DNA from: an uncultured Anaerolineaceae bacterium
GTDB lineage: Bacteria; Chloroflexota; Anaerolineae; Anaerolineales; Anaerolineaceae
Length of the DNA: 8,047 bases
Direction of reading: 5' to 3'
Assembly: GCA_937890875.1 (NCBI GenBank)
Contig: CALAEB010000422.1
Coordinates: forward strand, 1 to 8,047
The notes beneath the pieces were generated by a model. The model had not been told where the DNA came from, did not search any database, and worked only from the letters and a program-made list of their open reading frames with translations. Shown here piece by piece: positions 6,095 through 8,047 of this stretch (its first letter is position 1; every line of letters begins with the position of its first letter). The translations under genes were made by a program, and so were the position numbers.

Positions 6095-7021
6095 TTGAAA
6101 GCATTTGTTACAGGCGCCGCAGGTTTTTTAGGTACATCAATTTGTAACCGGTTGGTCAGCGATGGCTACGAAGTGGTTGGCTTCGACGACTACTCTGCCG
6201 GGGTTCCGGACGGACTGTCTCCTGAAGTCCAAATGTTTCAGGGCGGAATCAATGAACAGCAAAAGCTGTGGGAATTATTGCAGGGCATCGAGTGTGTTTT
6301 TCATCTGGCGGCCAAAGTAATTGTGCCGGATTCAATTCTGTATCCGCGGGAATATGAAAAAGTAAACGTCGGCGGAACAGTCACCCTGCTGGAAGCGATG
6401 CGGGATGTCGGAATTGACCGTATGGTATTCGCTTCTTCCGGCGCAATCTATGGGATCCAGGAAGAACAGCCGTTAAAAGAAAGCATCAAACCAAGACCGG
6501 CTTCCCCTTATGCCGTGTCAAAATTGGCCGCGGAATATTACATTAACACGATCGGCCGGCTTTGGGGATTGAAGGCCGTCTGCCTGAGAATCTTTAATGC
6601 TTACGGACCTCGCCAGCGCTTTTCATTTAAACACGCCCCGGTTATTCCGATTTTCCTCAGACAGGCCTCCTCACTGGGAACAATTGTGGTTCACGGTGAC
6701 GGGCACAAAACCCGTGATTTCGTCTATGTGGATGACGTTGTGGACGCCATGGTAGCCGCTTCAAAACTGGAAGATTCGCGGGAATTGGTGATCAATATCG
6801 GATCCGGCGTTGAAACATCGGTCAATGAGGTGCTTAATCTGGCGATGAAGATAAGCGGCGGCTCACCGGAAGTCGTTTATAATCAGCGCCGCCCGGGCGG
6901 GCCGGATCGCATGTGCGCCGATTTAACGCTGGCAAAAGAAATCCTTGGTTTTGAACCAAAAGTATCGCTGGAAGACGGCATGCGGTTTACGCATGAATAC
7001 AATGAAAGGCTTCGCAAATAA
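6095..7021 (+). CDS. NAD-dependent epimerase/dehydratase (extended SDR, UDP-glucose 4-epimerase-like)
   Basis: This 308-residue enzyme belongs to the extended short-chain dehydrogenase family, which interconverts or dehydrates nucleotide sugars using tightly bound NAD(P). The cofactor loop GAAGFLG (Gly7, Gly10, Gly13) is at the N-terminus. Asp31-Asp32 at the end of the second strand favours NAD over NADP. Other motifs are HLAAKV (70-75), the SSGAIYG segment with the active-site Ser115, and the catalytic pair Tyr139 and Lys143 in YAVSK. LRIFNAYGPRQ (164-174), the substrate-side RDFVYVDDVVDA (207-218) and INIGSG (233-238) follow. The length is normal for UDP-glucose 4-epimerase-like proteins, but the exact sugar cannot be told; a UDP-glucuronate or CDP/dTDP-sugar enzyme is possible. 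It starts with TTG, supported by AGGAG at 6083-6087. With the upstream glycosyltransferase it suggests cell-surface glycan synthesis, though 346 bp and a repeat element separate them. Confidence -1.
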   Translation: MKAFVTGAAGFLGTSICNRLVSDGYEVVGFDDYSAGVPDGLSPEVQMFQGGINEQQKLWELLQGIECVFHLAAKVIVPDSILYPREYEKVNVGGTVTLLEAMRDVGIDRMVFASSGAIYGIQEEQPLKESIKPRPASPYAVSKLAAEYYINTIGRLWGLKAVCLRIFNAYGPRQRFSFKHAPVIPIFLRQASSLGTIVVHGDGHKTRDFVYVDDVVDAMVAASKLEDSRELVINIGSGVETSVNEVLNLAMKISGGSPEVVYNQRRPGGPDRMCADLTLAKEILGFEPKVSLEDGMRFTHEYNERLRK

Positions 7022-7134
7022 CGCCGCAACTGAATCCGAAATACAGACAAAAAATGATTTTTTTAACCGCCAAGAAGATTCTCCAAATTTGATTCGGGTA
7101 TCAAAAGGATAAAATTTCCGAAAAGGAGTTCTCT

Positions 7135-7182
7135 GTTGTTCTGTTTTTTTGCCGGGATTCGCTCAGCAAAAAACCGAACAAC
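7135..7182. repeat. Long imperfect hairpin, T-rich and A-rich arms
   Basis: GTTGTTC (7135-7141) pairs with GAACAAC (7176-7182). After one mismatch and a G-C pair, seven T and GC (7144-7152) pair with GC and six A (7166-7173), closing a 13-base loop. No T tract follows on the + strand, so it is not a standard intrinsic terminator for the epimerase, 114 bp upstream. It occupies the same relative place, before the repeat right end, as the internal stem of copy 2 and may be part of copy 3. Confidence -1.
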
Positions 7183-7223
7183 TGTTTCCGCTTCGGCAAT
7201 TTGACTTTTATCGCTTTATCCAA

Positions 7224-7238
7224 ATTTCGAATTGCTGA
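7224..7238. repeat. Right end of intergenic inverted-repeat element, copy 3 (partial)
   Basis: ATTTCGAATTGCTGA at 7224-7238 is identical over 15 bases to the right end of copy 2 (6047-6061). The bases before it (ATCGCTTTATCCAA) also resemble those before the copy 2 end. The left boundary is uncertain; a degenerate left end may lie near 7030. Another weaker right end occurs at 7275-7288. Confidence -1.
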
Positions 7239-7327
7239 AACCTGAACCAATCCATTCCGAGCGTTAAATTTAAAATTCGAACTACTGAACTTTCGCCAAA
7301 GCGGACAAAAAAACCGGAAACTTCTTT

Positions 7328-7333
7328 TATAAT
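7328..7333 (+). promoter_or_regulatory. -10 box of the small membrane protein / slyD pair, near-leaderless
   Basis: A perfect TATAAT at 7328-7333 would start transcription near 7340, two bases before the ATG at 7342. There is no ribosome binding site before this ATG. The only -35 resemblance is GGACA at 7303-7307, at a long spacing. The arrangement repeats what is seen at the CAP operon start. Confidence -1.
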
Positions 7334-7341
7334 AGCGTCAT

Positions 7342-7530
7342 ATGGATTTTTTGGACTGGGTTCTCTGTTTCGGGACGGCGGCGGCATTTGGAATTGCTTT
7401 TTCGGTTTTAATTCCGCCGCACGGTTGGATTGCAGGAGTCCTGATGGCCGGGATACTGTTGTTCCGGGCTAAAAAAAAGCGGGATGACCTCATTGAAAAT
7501 GGGGAGAAAGAAAAGGAAAATAATGAATGA
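7342..7530 (+). CDS. Small membrane protein of unknown function (62 residues)
   Basis: I do not recognise this protein. It has two hydrophobic segments, about 6-24 (WVLCFGTAAAFGIAFSVLI) and 28-43 (GWIAGVLMAGILLF), joined by a short PPHG turn. A highly charged tail follows (RAKKKRDDLIENGEKEKENNE). By the positive-inside rule the tail should be cytoplasmic, making a two-pass hairpin protein. It begins two bases after the predicted transcription start, and its last eight bases overlap the start of the SlyD-like gene, so the two are almost certainly one operon. That it is a real gene is supported by the promoter, the coupled overlap, and a composition typical of membrane proteins; the function is open. 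Confidence -1.
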   Translation: MDFLDWVLCFGTAAAFGIAFSVLIPPHGWIAGVLMAGILLFRAKKKRDDLIENGEKEKENNE

Positions 7531-8047
7531 AAAGCTCGTCGTAGCAGATGATATGGTTGTAAGTGTCGCTTATACGCTCTGGGTTGACGAAAAAATCACC
7601 GATTCGGCGGATTCCTTGAATCCGTTGTATTATATCCATGGCAAGGAAAATATCATCCGCGGGCTTGAGAAGGAACTGACCGGATTAAAACCGGGAGACA
7701 AAAAAATTATTCTCGTCGAACCTGAAGACGGATACGGCGAAAAGATGGCGGATTCATTGGTTGAACTGGAAAAATCTTTATTCCCGGAAGACTTCGCCCC
7801 TGCCATCGGGATGCCGCTGAATCTGCAGGACGGCGAGACCGGACAGATTTTCCAGGGGACCATCGAAAGTTTTGACGACGTGATCATACGGGTCGATCTG
7901 AACCATCCCTTGGCCGGGAAACAATTAAAATTCGAGGCGGAAGTGGTCGAAGTCCGCCCCGCGACCGAACATGAGCTGTCAGCCGGTCACATTCATCAGG
8001 GCGCAGGTTGTTCCGGTTGTAACAGTTGCGGCGGCGGTGGCTGCTGC
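7523..8047 (+). CDS. slyD: FKBP-type peptidyl-prolyl isomerase, SlyD-like (3' end beyond window)
   Basis: The frame is open from ATG 7523 to the edge (175 residues) with no stop seen. SlyD-type proteins speed proline isomerisation and act as chaperones; their tails bind nickel or zinc. The FKBP half opens at about 5-70 with VVSVAYTLWVD, and YYIHGKENIIRGLEKELTGLKPGDKK is the family core. PEDGYGE (67-73) leads into the inserted chaperone flap (about 74-125). The chain returns through the signature LNHPLAGKQLKFEAEVVEV (126-144). The tail GHIHQGAGCSGCNSCGGGGCC carries His156, His158 and Cys163, 166, 169, 174 and 175, a probable metal site. The ribosome binding site AAGGA (7513-7517) lies five bases before the ATG. 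The start overlaps the small membrane protein gene by 8 bp (ATGAATGA), so translation is probably coupled. The symbol reflects the family; strict orthology to E. coli slyD is not proven. Confidence -1.
   Translation, partial: MNEKLVVADDMVVSVAYTLWVDEKITDSADSLNPLYYIHGKENIIRGLEKELTGLKPGDKKIILVEPEDGYGEKMADSLVELEKSLFPEDFAPAIGMPLNLQDGETGQIFQGTIESFDDVIIRVDLNHPLAGKQLKFEAEVVEVRPATEHELSAGHIHQGAGCSGCNSCGGGGCC

Larger units (their letters stand above)
7022..7341. other. 320-bp intergenic region with hairpins and repeat ends
   Basis: No gene is visible. An AT-only palindrome with seven T (7049-7064) follows the epimerase and could be a weak terminator. A long hairpin lies at 7135-7182. A copy of the repeat-family right end lies at 7224-7238 and a weaker one at 7275-7288 (ATTCGAACTACTGA). 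A possible partner left end, CTGAATCCGAAAT, lies near 7030-7042. The region closes with the TATAAT box of the next gene. Confidence -1.

Noticed and set aside
1..8047. CRISPR array, tRNA, rRNA, transposase, phage or toxin-antitoxin genes
   Set aside because: I looked for regularly spaced repeats, cloverleaf-like sequence and typical protein motifs on both strands and saw none.

Overview
This 8 kb window looks like ordinary chromosome from an anaerobic, envelope-rich bacterium. The best guess is a member of the Chloroflexota, class Anaerolineae. That rests on three weak but consistent signs: CAP-LysM surface proteins with Thr/Pro-rich (TPTPT-like) stalks and a C-terminal membrane anchor, a LexA operator of the Gram-positive GAAC-N4-GTTC type, and gene starts with a -10 box placed so that the mRNA would be leaderless. 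No phylogeny could be run, so the taxon is an inference.

Left part (1-3563). The window opens in the last third of cdsA (phosphatidate cytidylyltransferase, + strand), which ends in an 18-bp tail-to-tail overlap with a minus-strand cluster. Read in its own direction, the cluster starts at 3563 with a secreted CAP-LysM protein. A second, paralogous CAP-LysM protein follows with an 8-bp overlap, then a LiaF-like membrane protein with a beta-rich C-terminal domain. All three are envelope proteins. The first CAP copy keeps the canonical CAP cavity residues and the second has lost all of them.

Centre (3564-5748). A 291-bp divergent intergenic region holds a 27-bp perfect palindrome with a T tract, one copy of a small inverted-repeat element, and a clear sigma70-type promoter with a LexA (SOS) box in its spacer. 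It drives lexA, an autocleaving SOS repressor. A GT4-type glycosyltransferase follows 52 bp after lexA, probably co-transcribed.

Right part (5749-8047). A 346-bp gap containing a second repeat copy leads to an NAD-dependent sugar epimerase/dehydratase with a TTG start and a strong ribosome binding site. A 320-bp gap with a long hairpin and more repeat ends follows. Then come a 62-residue membrane protein with a near-leaderless start and, overlapping it by 8 bp, a SlyD-like FKBP peptidyl-prolyl isomerase with a Cys/His-rich tail. The last gene runs off the window.

The clearest unexplained signal is the intergenic repeat family. It has TCAGCAATTCGGAAT-like inverted ends and an internal hairpin in which two base pairs changed together between copies. 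I see no defence system, CRISPR array, transposase, tRNA or rRNA. The remaining genes are housekeeping or envelope functions, and no complete new system can be claimed.
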